Source of the DNA: CAVPTL01 sp963729195
Lineage (GTDB): Bacteria; Actinomycetota; Thermoleophilia; Gaiellales; JAICJC01
Assembly: GCA_963729195.1 (NCBI GenBank)
Contig: CAVSNF010000020.1
Location: forward strand, 124,001-188,000
DNA: 64,000 nucleotides
Direction of reading: 5' to 3'
Below are positions 48,001 to 55,810 of the stretch, piece by piece; the stretch's first letter is position 1, and each line of letters starts with the position of its first letter. The notes beneath the pieces were generated by a model. The model was not told the origin of the DNA, made no database searches, and saw only the letters and a list, made by a program, of their open reading frames with translations. The position numbers and the translations under genes were made by a program.

Positions 48001-48474
48001 CACGTCGCCGTGCGCGAGCCCTTCGCCGGCCAGCGGGTTGGCTCCCAGTGCGACCAGCGCCTCACCGGTGTTCACGCCGACGCGGACGTGCAGGTCGAGC
48101 TGGGGCACCGTGTCACGCAGGTGGGCCATCGCGGCCTGGATCGCGAGCGCTGCCAGCACGGCTCGCTCGGGATCGTCCTCATGGGCGGCCGGGGCGCCGA
48201 ACATCGCGACCACCGCGTCGCCGATGAACTTTTCGACCGTCCCCCCAAACCGTTCGAGCTCCCCGCGCAGCAGCTCGTGGTAGCGGACGAGGGTGCTGCG
48301 CACGTCCTCCACATCCATCTGTTCACTGCGGCTGGTGAAGCCGACCAGGTCGGCGAACAGCACCGTGACCACCTTGCGCTCGTCCTGCACCGGCGCGGCG
48401 AGCAGGTGGCCGCACTCCAGGCAGTACCTCGCCTCGCCTGGGTTCTCCCTACCGCAGGTGGCACAGCTGCTCAC
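45049..48474 (-). CDS. Adenylate/guanylate cyclase-ATPase-TPR regulator
   Basis: This is a 1141-residue multi-domain protein. A zinc ribbon (Cys 4, 7, 18, 21) starts it, then a class-III nucleotide cyclase domain (about 33-210: VTVLFADLVGFTSRSEQ, GDAVVAMFGAP, VGVNTGEALV). An AAA ATPase follows, with Walker A GVPGIGKSRL near residue 258 and a LVLVFEDLHWADD Walker B near residue 385. A long TPR-like C-terminal half ends it. This architecture is a common actinobacterial signalling ATPase; whether the cyclase is active is unproven, although the metal Asp (FAD) is present. It is co-transcribed with the small gene at 44666. Confidence 0.9.
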   Translation of the reverse strand: MSSCATCGRENPGEARYCLECGHLLAAPVQDERKVVTVLFADLVGFTSRSEQMDVEDVRSTLVRYHELLRGELERFGGTVEKFIGDAVVAMFGAPAAHEDDPERAVLAALAIQAAMAHLRDTVPQLDLHVRVGVNTGEALVALGANPLAGEGLAHGDVVNTAARLQAAAPVDGVLVGEVTYRATGRVVEYEPAEDLRVKGKREPLKVWSARAAKPADTDPRSPHATPLVGRDSQLDAVWSALVRAREHHAPQLVTVVGVPGIGKSRLVFELLRRVEQDGESIARLKGRSLPYGEGVTFWALAEVVRSAAGILHSDGMDSAAGKLHAAVASRFTDAREAAWVEAQLRPLLGVEQRGEPAEDRQVEAFAAWRRFLESLAGQHPLVLVFEDLHWADDALLDFVHQLVELMSAVPVLVLCTARPELLDRRPGWGTGTDALTISLPPLSERDTAKLIATLLDQVALPAETQTALLSRAEGNPLYAQEYVRMLLDRGFLVRRGRGWSLAGSGELPLPESVHGIIAARLDALPAEDKALVQDAAVIGKVVWVGAVARVAGRGRWEVEEQLHRLQQREFLRVEPESSVDGETQYSFQHALIRDVAYAQVVRSAKAEKHTRVAAWIESLGDERGDWIELLAHHYLTALDLYTAAGSNTGELPAQARAALLEAADRALALNAFGAAARFYSSAFPLYPQGTSAPPLLRYRYARARMFSEDVLPPDLELVARELAAGGDLESAAEAESEIGIWLDQHGDKATALGHLTRAVDLLEHEPMSPAKAGVLTSLASVYVLQGRLDEAIRTAGDAGVIASELGLDDLRAWSHQTLALAWLQQQDVRAIAEFERAATIARTLESYDGAMIEHNYGICLLALGDLAGAGSAQADAKRRAARLGLTYMTQLVDAAQGCLLYHSGDWDGAARAADRMIAHADEDSSHGDAVEAHTLRARIDAARGDRAAATAHATEAVRLARQIGEPQYFVSALGVAAQLCVVDGRVDAAAELVSELLSRWWMGVAISSEALMSAAFAASSIPALQGRFAAAAGDFSLPSRWVEAAGVVAEGDFERAADLYARIGSLPDEASARLLAGSVEQVERSLPFWCSVGATAHVAAAEQSLRSGGSAGREYATIATRVNGPRRGGRWEPSHGSTSH

Positions 48475-48513
48475 GCTTGAGAGTGTACGACCCCCGCGGC
48501 CGCGAAATCACGC

Positions 48514-49469
48514 TCAGTCCGTGAGGGCGGGCAGCGACTGCTGCTCGGTGGCCGCATCGGCGAACAGATCGCCGCGTCGGCTGACCCGCTCCAGCACGTC
48601 GGCGAAGGTGAATCGCAGCTGCTCGGGCGACTCCGCCCGCTCACAGGCGATCACCTCTCGCCAGCTCACCGGCGTCGACACGGTCGGTTGCTCGCGGGCA
48701 CGCAGGGAGTAGACGCAGACCGTCGTCTTGACCTGGTTGTTCTGTGACCAGTCGATCAGCACCTTGCCCCCGCGGATGGCCTTGGTCATCTTCGACACCA
48801 CCAGGTCGGGCGCTTCACGCTCCCACATCTCGGCCACCGTCTTGGCAAAGGCGCGGGTATCGCCATAGGTGGCGTCGGGGTCGTTCAGGGGGATGTAGAG
48901 CTGCAGCCCCTTGGAGCCGCTGGTCTTGGCGATGCTCTCGAGCTTCAACCGCTTGAACATGTCGCGCAGAAGCAGCGCCACCCGGCAGCACTCCACGATC
49001 GAGGTCTCCGGCCCCGGATCGAGATCGAAGACCACGTACTGCGGCGTCTCGGGGTGCTCGGCCGAGCCGAGGTTTGTGTGCAGCTCGAGCGCCGCCAGAT
49101 TCGCCAGCCACACGAGCGTCGGCGGTGTCCGAGCAGACGACGTAGGCGACCGGTCTGTCCCTGGCGGGAATCGTGACCGTCTCGACCCACTCCGGTCGGT
49201 GAGCGGGTGCGTTCTTCTCGAAGAAGAACGCCTCGTCCACCCCGTTGGGATAGCGCTTGCGGGTCACCGGCCGGCCGCCCAGGTGGGTCAGCATGGTGGG
49301 CGCGACGCGCAGGTAGTAGTCGATCACCTCGCCCTTGGTGAAGCCCGCCTTGCGGGTACAGCACCTTGTCCAGGTTCGAGAGCACCAGCTCGCGGCCATC
49401 GATCTCGACCGCCACCCGGCCCTTCGCCCGTGGCTCACCCGCCTTCACCAGTGCCGCCAGCCGGGTCAC
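48514..49469 (-). pseudogene. ligD: LigD polymerase (primase-like) domain gene, two frameshifts
   Basis: This encodes the primase-polymerase of bacterial non-homologous end joining. Three frames must be joined. GTG 49469 (VAVEIDGRELVLSNLDKVLYP) shifts near 49352 to KAGFTKGEVIDYYLRVAP; another shift near 49123 leads to TLVWLANLAALELHTN and the conserved FDLDPGP. Removing one C and one G on the coding strand restores normal LigD sequence at both joints. The gene overlaps the ligase gene by GTGA, so in this lineage LigD is two polypeptides. Two single-base insertions in 230 bases point to read errors or decay. Confidence 0.82.
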
Positions 49470-50905
49470 TCCGACGCCTCTTCGCGAACGACATCGGCCG
49501 CCGGCTTGTCCTCGCGCAGCCCCACGAAGCTCGGCTGGCGCAGCAGGCCCTGGCGCGTCCACTCGGCGAACGAGCACTCGCACACCAGCTCGGGCTTGAC
49601 GAAGGCCGCGTCCTTGGGCGGCGTTCCGACCGCGAACGGCGAGCGTTTGCGAGCCAGCGGCCGCAGCCGTTTGGTGAGCATCGCCAGGTCGGCGTCGGAG
49701 TAGCCGGTGCCCACCTTGCCCGCGTAGTGCAGCTCGCCGTCGCGGTGGTAGCCCACCAGCAGCGCGCCGATCGAGTCGGCCCGCCGTCCGCTGCCGGCGG
49801 TGTATCCGCCGACCACGAACTCCTGCCGCAGCACGTTCTTGATCTTGAGCCACTCGCGGCCGCGATAGCCCGGCTTGTAGGGCGAGTCGCTGCGCTTGGC
49901 GATGATGCCCTCCAGGCCCGCCGCGCGACTGGCGGCGAGCACATCCTCGGCGGCACCGTCCAGGGTCGGCGGCACCCTCCAGGCATCGCCCTCCAGCTGC
50001 AGCTCCTCCAGCCGCCGGCGGCGAGTGGCGTAGTCGGCATCCAGCAGCGATTCGCCGTCCAGATAGAGCAGGTCGAAGATCATGTAGATCACCGGCTGGG
50101 CGCGGGCGGCGCGGGTGATCTCGGCGCTGGTGGTGAGATGGATGCGTGCCTGCAGGCGCTGGAAGCTGGGCCGGCCGTCGCCGTCGAGCGCCACGATCTC
50201 GCCGTCCAGCACAGCTCTGCGCGCCCCCAGCTGCCGCTGCAGCCGGCCGAGCTCGGGGAAGCCGGACGTGATCTCGCGCAGCGTGCGCGTCTCCAGCCGC
50301 AGCCGTCCCGGCTCGGAGTAGGCGATCGCGCGCATGCCGTCCCACTTGACCTCGAACGTGTAGGCGTCCTCGTCGGCGGGCAGCTGGGACAGCGTCGCCA
50401 TCATCGGCACCACGTGCTCGGGCGGCGGATCGCCGGTCGCCTCGGGGTTGTCCATGCGATGGATCATCCAGTCCTTGCTGTCGCCGCCGGTCTGAAACAG
50501 GGCGTAGGTGCCGTGTACCCGTTTGCCGGTGAGCGTGACCACGATCTTCTTGGACTCCCACTTCTCGACCTCGTAGGTGCCGCGGTCATACACCGACATC
50601 GTGCCCGCTCCGTAGCTTCCCTTGGGGATGGTGCCTTCCCAGGTGAGGTACTCCAGCGGGTGATCCTCGGTGTGCACGGCCTTGCGGTTGGACGCTGGAT
50701 CGTCGGGCAGTCCCCGCGGCAGAGCGAAGCTGACCAGCACGCCGTCGCGCTCGAGCCTCAGGTCGAAGTGCCAGCGGGTGGCCGAGTGCTCCTGGATCGA
50801 GAACCGCGGTCGCTTGGCTGCACGCTTGGCGGGAGGCTTTCCGGCCGGCTCCTCGGTCTGGTCGAAGCGGCGCTTGGCGCGGTACTTGGAGAGCGCGTCG
50901 CTCAC
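49466..50905 (-). CDS. ligD: LigD: 3'-phosphoesterase plus ATP-dependent DNA ligase
   Basis: This is a 479-residue end-joining enzyme. Residues about 35-145 form the LigD 3'-phosphoesterase domain (HSATRWHFDLRLERDG, GSYGAGTMSVYDRGTY). Residues about 165-470 form an ATP-dependent DNA ligase with the adenylated Lys in FEVKWDGMRAI and motifs EGIIAKRSDSPYKPG and WLKIK. It starts at GTG 50905. The polymerase gene follows in the same operon. Ku was not seen in the window. The order phosphoesterase-ligase, then polymerase as a separate protein, differs from the single-chain LigD of mycobacteria. Confidence 0.9.
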   Translation of the reverse strand: MSDALSKYRAKRRFDQTEEPAGKPPAKRAAKRPRFSIQEHSATRWHFDLRLERDGVLVSFALPRGLPDDPASNRKAVHTEDHPLEYLTWEGTIPKGSYGAGTMSVYDRGTYEVEKWESKKIVVTLTGKRVHGTYALFQTGGDSKDWMIHRMDNPEATGDPPPEHVVPMMATLSQLPADEDAYTFEVKWDGMRAIAYSEPGRLRLETRTLREITSGFPELGRLQRQLGARRAVLDGEIVALDGDGRPSFQRLQARIHLTTSAEITRAARAQPVIYMIFDLLYLDGESLLDADYATRRRRLEELQLEGDAWRVPPTLDGAAEDVLAASRAAGLEGIIAKRSDSPYKPGYRGREWLKIKNVLRQEFVVGGYTAGSGRRADSIGALLVGYHRDGELHYAGKVGTGYSDADLAMLTKRLRPLARKRSPFAVGTPPKDAAFVKPELVCECSFAEWTRQGLLRQPSFVGLREDKPAADVVREEASE

Positions 50906-51401
50906 GGCTTCGGCGGGGCGATCCTTGGGGTCGGCTGACCCGCACCGCCAGCGGCAATCCGTACCACAGCGCGATCAGCACCCCGGCGGCCAGGCCGCCT
51001 ACCACCGCGGCTGTGGTGGTGCCGAACAGGAGGCTGGTGACGAGCGTCACCGAGCCGCAGATCGCGGCGGCCAGAAACACCGTGCCGGTCAGTGCCAGCA
51101 TGCTCGAGATGCGCACCAGCCGCTCCTTCAGGTGGCGCTGCCACACGATCCGGTGGAAGCTCGTGGGCGCGATGAAGAACGCCGACGCCAGCGCGGCGGA
51201 GAGGAAGGTGGCGTAGTAGACGTGCCGCTGGCCGGCGGTGATGCTGGCGAATCGCTGCGAGAACGGCACCGCCAGCAGGAACCCGAACAGCATCTGCACC
51301 CCGGGCAGGGCCACCCGCAGCTCGTTCAGGAGCTCCACCAGCTGGCGGTTGCGCCGCTCGTCGTCGGACTCGTGGTTGCGGAGCTGATCGTGCTCGGACA
51401 C
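50902..51401 (-). pseudogene. DUF6328-like membrane protein, probable frameshift at 3' end
   Basis: This is a four-span membrane protein of about 165 residues (RVALPGVQMLFGFLLAVPFSQRF, YYATFLSAALASAFFIAPTSFHR, ISSMLALTGTVFLAAAICG, TAAVVGGLAAGVLIALWYGLPL). The open frame then runs on into the ligase gene in the wrong phase. A one-base shift near 50940 gives a short tail (QPTPRIAPPKP) and a TGA at 50902, in the GTGA overlap with the ligase start that is usual in this genome. The membrane part is therefore intact and only the tail is affected. It diverges from the R2lox gene by 52 bases. Function is unknown. Confidence 0.65.
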
Positions 51402-51453
51402 GCCTTCAAGGTATCGTTTTTGGATCGGTGAGCGTCCGGAGGGAGCGGCAATC

Positions 51454-52404
51454 GTGAGCGATGACGTCGCGTCGAAGTTTCATTTCACCCGCGAGATGGT
51501 CGAGGGGTCGATCTATCGCAAGTACGAGAAGGCGATCCGCAACACCTGGAACCCCAAGGACTTCGACTACACCCAGGACGCCGAGGACTGGCGCCGGATC
51601 GACGACGACCAGCGGCGAGGCCTGCTGGGGGTGACGGTGCGGTTCCTGGCCGGGGAGCAGGCGGTGACCGACGAACTGGTGCCGATGCTGGCCGCGGCAC
51701 ACGCGCTTGGCCGCTACGACTGGACGATGTTTCTGTCCACGTTTCTGATGGAGGAGGCCAAGCATTCGGAGTTCTTCATGCTGTGGCACGACCGGGTGGT
51801 GGGGGTGCTCGAGCCCGACGAGGTGGCGGCCCACTTCCTGGTGCGCTCGGCGACGATCGATCCGACCGGCCGGTTCGAGGTCAAGGACGTGCTGCACGAG
51901 GCGCTGCCGCGGTTCGGCGGGATGCTGATGGAGGCCGTCGCGGGCGGGGACGAGGCCGACATCGAGGCCGCGTTCGTGCGCTTCTCGGCCGCCTACAACG
52001 GGTTCGCGGAGGGCGTGCTGACGATGCCGTCGTACGAGATCGTGATCGACACCACCCAGATGTGGGACGCGTTCCCGACGCTGCGCCAGGGGTTTCGGCG
52101 GATCCTCGCCGACGAGGGCCGGCACATCACCTTCGGCACGGCCGCCTGCCGGATCCTGATCGAGAAGCACCCCAGCTACGAGGCCATCGTGCATGAGGTG
52201 TTCGACGAGTACCGCGGCAACGTGGTGGGGCTGGTGGAGTACCAGAAGGCGGTGCCCGGGCTCGACCTGGAGAAGTACCAGACGATGAAGGTGCGCCACT
52301 ATCGCAACCGCTGCCGGGAGATGGGGATCACGCCCGACCAGACGCTGATCGATCAGATCCTCGACCCCGACATCGATTTCGTGGTCGGGGTGGAGGCGGG
52401 CTGA
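51454..52404 (+). CDS. R2-like ligand-binding oxidase (R2lox)
   Basis: This is a 316-residue ferritin-like protein with a heterodinuclear Mn/Fe site. Ligands are visible in order: Glu68 (GEQAVTDE), Glu101 and His104 (EEAKHSEF), Glu186 (YNGFAEGV), Glu221 and His224 (DEGRHITF). Val71 and Tyr181 are placed to form the Val-Tyr ether cross-link known for this family; spacing from Tyr181 to Glu186 is five, as I recall for characterised R2lox. The stretch between Glu101 and Tyr181 is longer than in those. It differs from ribonucleotide reductase R2 in lacking the radical-transfer Tyr. It starts at GTG 51454 after GGAGGGAGCG. Confidence 0.9.
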   Translation: MSDDVASKFHFTREMVEGSIYRKYEKAIRNTWNPKDFDYTQDAEDWRRIDDDQRRGLLGVTVRFLAGEQAVTDELVPMLAAAHALGRYDWTMFLSTFLMEEAKHSEFFMLWHDRVVGVLEPDEVAAHFLVRSATIDPTGRFEVKDVLHEALPRFGGMLMEAVAGGDEADIEAAFVRFSAAYNGFAEGVLTMPSYEIVIDTTQMWDAFPTLRQGFRRILADEGRHITFGTAACRILIEKHPSYEAIVHEVFDEYRGNVVGLVEYQKAVPGLDLEKYQTMKVRHYRNRCREMGITPDQTLIDQILDPDIDFVVGVEAG

Positions 52405-52406
52405 CG

Positions 52407-52562
52407 GTGGCCCGCGCGTGGCGCTGTCTCGAGGTCGGCTGCGATGCGGTCATCACCGCGCCCGACGACGAGCAGCTGGTGGCGGCGGTCAACAGCCACG
52501 TGGCCGAGGTAGCACCACAGCTTCGAGCTGGAAGACGTGATCCTGGACGCCGCCGAGGACGT
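52407..52562 (+). pseudogene. DUF1059-like small protein, frameshifted
   Basis: This gene encodes a small DUF1059-like protein. GTG 52407 reads ARAWRCLEVGCDAVITAPDD and AAVNSHVAEV, then the frame is lost near 52515; one base off, it continues HHSFELEDVILDAAEDV, the expected ending. Such short Cys-bearing proteins often accompany other genes and are of unknown function. It lies two bases after R2lox and was probably co-transcribed with it. The end is uncertain because it abuts the convergent acetyltransferase gene stop at 52570. Confidence 0.62.
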
Positions 52563-52569
52563 GAGGCGC

Positions 52570-53543
52570 CTAGAGCCGCTGCAGCTCAAGCCACGCGGGC
52601 CGAAACCCGCGTCGCTGGTACAACCGGATCGGGTCGTGGTTGGTGGCGACCGCGGCCAGCAGCTGGTCGGTGATGCCCCGGGCGCGGAGGTGATCGTCGT
52701 AGGTGTCCATCAGCGCCGACCCGAGTCCGCCGCCGCGGGCGCCGTCGGCGACCACCAGCACGTCCGGCTCGGCCACCTTCGATCGTCGGTGCGCCAGATG
52801 TCGTCCCAGATCGCGCTATCGCGGTCGGCCGAGCCGGTCATCATCGCCACCGGCGCCTCGGCTGGGCCGATCCGGAACGCGAGGTTGTCGCGGGCGTCGT
52901 CCAGCATCACCTCGCGCATCGCCGCCCAGGAGGCGTCGTCGTCCAGGAACGGCGCCATCTGGGGGGCGATCCGCTGGTGGTGGTGATGCAGCTCGAGCCA
53001 CAGCGATCGCAGCGTGTCGATCTCATCGGGAGCCACCGGCTCGATCGCGAACTCCACCGGCGGGTGCTCGCGCGGGCGGGCAAAGCGCGTCATCGTCAGC
53101 CACGCCGGGGCGAACCCGCGGCTCTCGTAGCAGCGCCACCGCCGGCTGATCCTGCGGCAGCACCCCGGCCAGCGCGGCGGGCTGCTCCGTCGCCCGGAGC
53201 TCGGCGTCGAACACGTCCAGCAGGGCCGGGCCGATCCCCCGATCGTGGGCCTCGGGAGGACGAACAGGGTCACCAGCTCGGTCACGCGCGTCGGGTGCTT
53301 CGAGCGTCGCCGTCCACGGCATCTCGGTCTGGCCGGCCACCAGGTAGCCGACATCGGCGCCCCCCGCCACGGCCACCGCCGCGACGCCGCCCTGGCTCAG
53401 CACGTGGTGGTACAGCCCTCGCCGCACCGCCCACGACTGCGTGTCATCGCGCGTACGGCTCGAGCTCCGGCGCGATCGCGCGATTGCGCTCATGCAGCCT
53501 ACGCCACAACGGCTCCAGCCGATCCACCTCGCCGACCGCCAAG
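52570..53543 (-). pseudogene. Tandem double-GNAT acetyltransferase, about five frameshifts
   Basis: When the frames are joined this encodes about 320 residues with two GNAT domains. Domain 1 includes PLWRRLHERNRAIAPE, QSWAVRRGLYHHVLSQGG and HDRGIGPALLDVF. Domain 2 includes LWLELHHHHQRIAPQM, MLDDARDNLAFRIG, ARGGGLGSALMDTYDD and LYQRRGFRPAWLELQRL. Frame changes are needed near 53455, 53290, 53255, 53130 and 52785. All are single-base changes in GC-rich runs. The start is unclear (TTG 53543 or a GTG near 53533), because a palindromic repeat sits immediately upstream. A double-GNAT fold suggests a mycothiol-synthase-like or aminoglycoside-type acetyltransferase; the substrate is unknown. Confidence 0.7.
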
Positions 53544-53544
53544 C

Positions 53545-53577
53545 GGTGAATAACGGTGCCAGGCACCGTTATTCACC
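53545..53577. repeat. Palindromic repeat, main form
   Basis: This is a perfect 33-base palindrome with arms GGTGAATAACGGTGCC around a central A. The minus-strand DUF167 gene ends inside its right arm on TAA at 53569-53571, and the double-GNAT gene begins at or just beyond its left edge. Confidence 0.88.
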
Positions 53578-53853
53578 TCCCGCCGCGAGGGCTCGGTCGA
53601 CCTGCTCGCTGGAGAGTCCCTCCACCGTGAGCGTCTTTGAGCGCGACGTGTGACCGGACTTGATGGAGACGTCGTCGCGGGGGACATCGAGCGTTTCGGC
53701 CATGAACCGCACCAGCTCCGAGTTGGCCTTGCCGTCCACCGGAGGAGCGGCAATCCGGATCTTCCAGGCCTCGCCGAGGCGGCCGGATACAGCGGAGCGG
53801 TGGGCCCCGGTCGACACTCGCACTCGCAGCAGCGATCGCATTGGTTGGATCAT
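53569..53853 (-). CDS. DUF167 (YggU/UPF0235) family protein
   Basis: This is a 94-residue protein from ATG 53853 (ATG 53841 is an alternative). It has the family signature WKIRIAAPPVDGKANSEL (about residues 34-51) and the conserved KSGHTSRSKT segment near residue 70. Function of the family is unknown; structures show a small alpha/beta fold. Its last residues and stop (GGE, TAA) are encoded by the palindromic repeat, so the repeat appears to have replaced the original end. It diverges from the serine hydrolase gene with only 29 bases between starts. Confidence 0.82.
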   Translation of the reverse strand: MIQPMRSLLRVRVSTGAHRSAVSGRLGEAWKIRIAAPPVDGKANSELVRFMAETLDVPRDDVSIKSGHTSRSKTLTVEGLSSEQVDRALAAGGE

Positions 53854-53882
53854 GCCTGGTTCGGATCTGCGATTGTGGTGGT

Positions 53883-55009
53883 GTGAGCGAAACTCGCCCG
53901 ACACTCGACAACTGGCTGGCGCCGTCCCACAACCACTGGAGCTTCCGGCATGTGCGCGAGCTGATCCCCACCGCGCGGGTGCGACACGGCACTCCCAGGC
54001 AGCTGCCGGCCGCACCGGTCAGCCATCTGCTGCAGGCCGAGATCGTCCCCTCCGACGGCGATCCGATCGCGGTCACGACCTTCCTCAAGCAGTCGTCCAC
54101 CGACGCGATTGTGGTGCTGGTCGACGGCAGCATCGCCTTTGAGTGGTACGCGCCGGACGTCTCGCCCGACGAGCCGCACCTGATGATGAGCGTCACCAAA
54201 TCGATCACGGCACTGCTGGCCGGCGCGCTGGCGGGGGCGGGCAAGCTCGACCTCGAGGCGCCGGTGGCCGAGCTACATCCCGGAGTCGGCCGGCTCCTGC
54301 TACGAGGACGCCACCGTCCGGCACCTGCTCGACATGACGGTCGGCGCCGCCTTCGTCGAGGACTACACGCCGGGCGAGGACGTGCGCGCCTACCGCGAGA
54401 GCACCGGCTGGTATCGACGCCAGGGCGACGGCCCCGATCTGCACTCCTACCTCTGCACCATCAAGCACGCGGGAGAGCACGGCGCGGTCTTCCGGTACGT
54501 CTCGATCAACACCGACATGCTCGGCTGGGTGTGCGAGCGGGCCGGGGGTGGGACGTACGCGGACCTCGTCTCGCGAGCACCTGTGGGTGCCGATGGGGGC
54601 CGAGGCCGACGCCGACATCACGCTCGACCGGGCGGGCGGCGCACGCGCTGCCGGCGGCCTGTGCGTGATCGCCCGCGATCTCGCCCGGGTCGGTCAGCTG
54701 GTGATCGAGGACGGAGCCGGCGCGGTGCCGGCCGAGTTCGTGCGCGATCTGCGCGAGGCAGGCGAACCCGACCCGGGGCCGGATCTGGCCGGCTTCGACG
54801 GCTGGGCCTACCGCAGCTCCTGGTACCAGCCTCGATGGGAGCGGGGCCTGGCCTGTGCCATCGGCATCTACGGACAGTCGTTGTACGTCGACCCCGAGCG
54901 CAAGGTGGTGGTGGCCAAGCAGTCGTCGCAGGCGGATGCCAGCGATGTCCAAGTCGAGCTGCAGGCCGCCCGCGCGGCCCAGGCCATCGCCCGCTTTGTC
55001 ACTGAATAA
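53883..55009 (+). pseudogene. Class-C beta-lactamase-like serine hydrolase, two frameshifts
   Basis: This is a serine hydrolase of the beta-lactamase/penicillin-binding class. GTG 53883 leads to the catalytic SVTKS (Ser103-x-x-Lys106). Frame is lost near 54273 (one extra C; restored sequence AEYIPESAGSCYEDATVRHLLDM is visible in pieces) and again near 54574 (one extra C before EHLWVPMGAEAD). The restored protein would be about 375 residues and ends FVTE with TAA inside the palindromic repeat. Motifs for the second catalytic Tyr are YVSIN near base 54500. Function would be hydrolysis of an amide or ester; the target is unknown. Confidence 0.78.
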
Positions 55010-55033
55010 AAGGTGTCAGGCGCCAATTATTCA
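55003..55033. repeat. Palindromic repeat, degenerate copy
   Basis: TGAATAAAAGGTGTC-A-GGCGCCAATTATTCA shows four mismatches between arms. It lies between convergent genes. The plus-strand serine hydrolase ends on TAA at 55007-55009 and the minus-strand SDR ends on TGA at 55031-55033, so one element supplies both stops. Confidence 0.75.
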
Positions 55034-55810
55034 TCCGCGGAGGGCGCCGCCGTCGATCACGTAGCACGAGCCCGTGATGAACGAGGCCTCATCGGAGGCC
55101 AGGAAGTGCACCAGCGCGGCCACCTCCTGCTCGGTGCCGGATCGGGCAATCGCCTGACCGGCCACCGACTCGGCCATGGCCGTGCCCGCAGGACTCCCGT
55201 CGATCTCTGAGATCCGCCGGTCGACCGTCTCCCACATGCTGGTCGAGGTCACGTTTCCGGGGCAGTAGACGTTGACGGTGATCGCATGGGCCCCGAGCTC
55301 CGCAGCCAGGCTCTGGGTGAGCGCAATCACCCCCGCCTTCCCGGCCGCGTAGGTGCCGGTCAGCGGACCGCCTCGGCGACCCGAGACCGACGACGCATTC
55401 AGAATCCGGCCGCCCGTTCCCTGCTCGGTCAGTACGCGCGCCGCCGCCCGGCACCCGAGAAACGTTCCGCGCAGGTTCACCGCCATCATGCGATCCCACT
55501 GTTCGGCAGTTTCGTCGGCGATCGCCGAGACGCCGATGATGGCGGCATTGTTGATCCAGATGTCGAGCCCGCCCCAGCTTCCAACGGCGGTCTCGATTGC
55601 CGACTCGGCGACGCCTTCGACACTCACGTCGCCCCAGAACGGGACGGCTTCGCCGCCGGCGGTGCGCAGTCTGCCGGCGGCGGCCACCGCTGCCTCCTCG
55701 GTGCTCGCTCCCACCGCGACCCGCGTACCCGCAGCACACAGGCGCTCACAGATCGCAAACCCAATCCCGCGGGATCCGCCGGTGACGACTGCGACCTTGG
55801 GGCGCGGCAT
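55031..55810 (-). CDS. SDR family oxidoreductase
   Basis: This is a 259-residue short-chain dehydrogenase/reductase. The cofactor loop TGGSRGIG is at residues 11-18, NNAA near residue 88, Ser in LNASSVSG, and Tyr/Lys in TYAAGKAG. The C terminus has SFITGSCYVIDGGALRG. The start overlaps the propeller gene stop by one base (TGATG), so it is the distal gene of the sugar locus that runs from 62075. It could oxidise or reduce a sugar or polyol; the substrate is unknown. Confidence 0.9.
   Translation of the reverse strand: MPRPKVAVVTGGSRGIGFAICERLCAAGTRVAVGASTEEAAVAAAGRLRTAGGEAVPFWGDVSVEGVAESAIETAVGSWGGLDIWINNAAIIGVSAIADETAEQWDRMMAVNLRGTFLGCRAAARVLTEQGTGGRILNASSVSGRRGGPLTGTYAAGKAGVIALTQSLAAELGAHAITVNVYCPGNVTSTSMWETVDRRISEIDGSPAGTAMAESVAGQAIARSGTEQEVAALVHFLASDEASFITGSCYVIDGGALRG

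Noticed and set aside
48514..49469. Programmed frameshifting in LigD polymerase
   Set aside because: No slippery sequence with a downstream stimulator is evident, and two single-base insertions in nearby GC runs plus many similar breaks around it favour error or decay.
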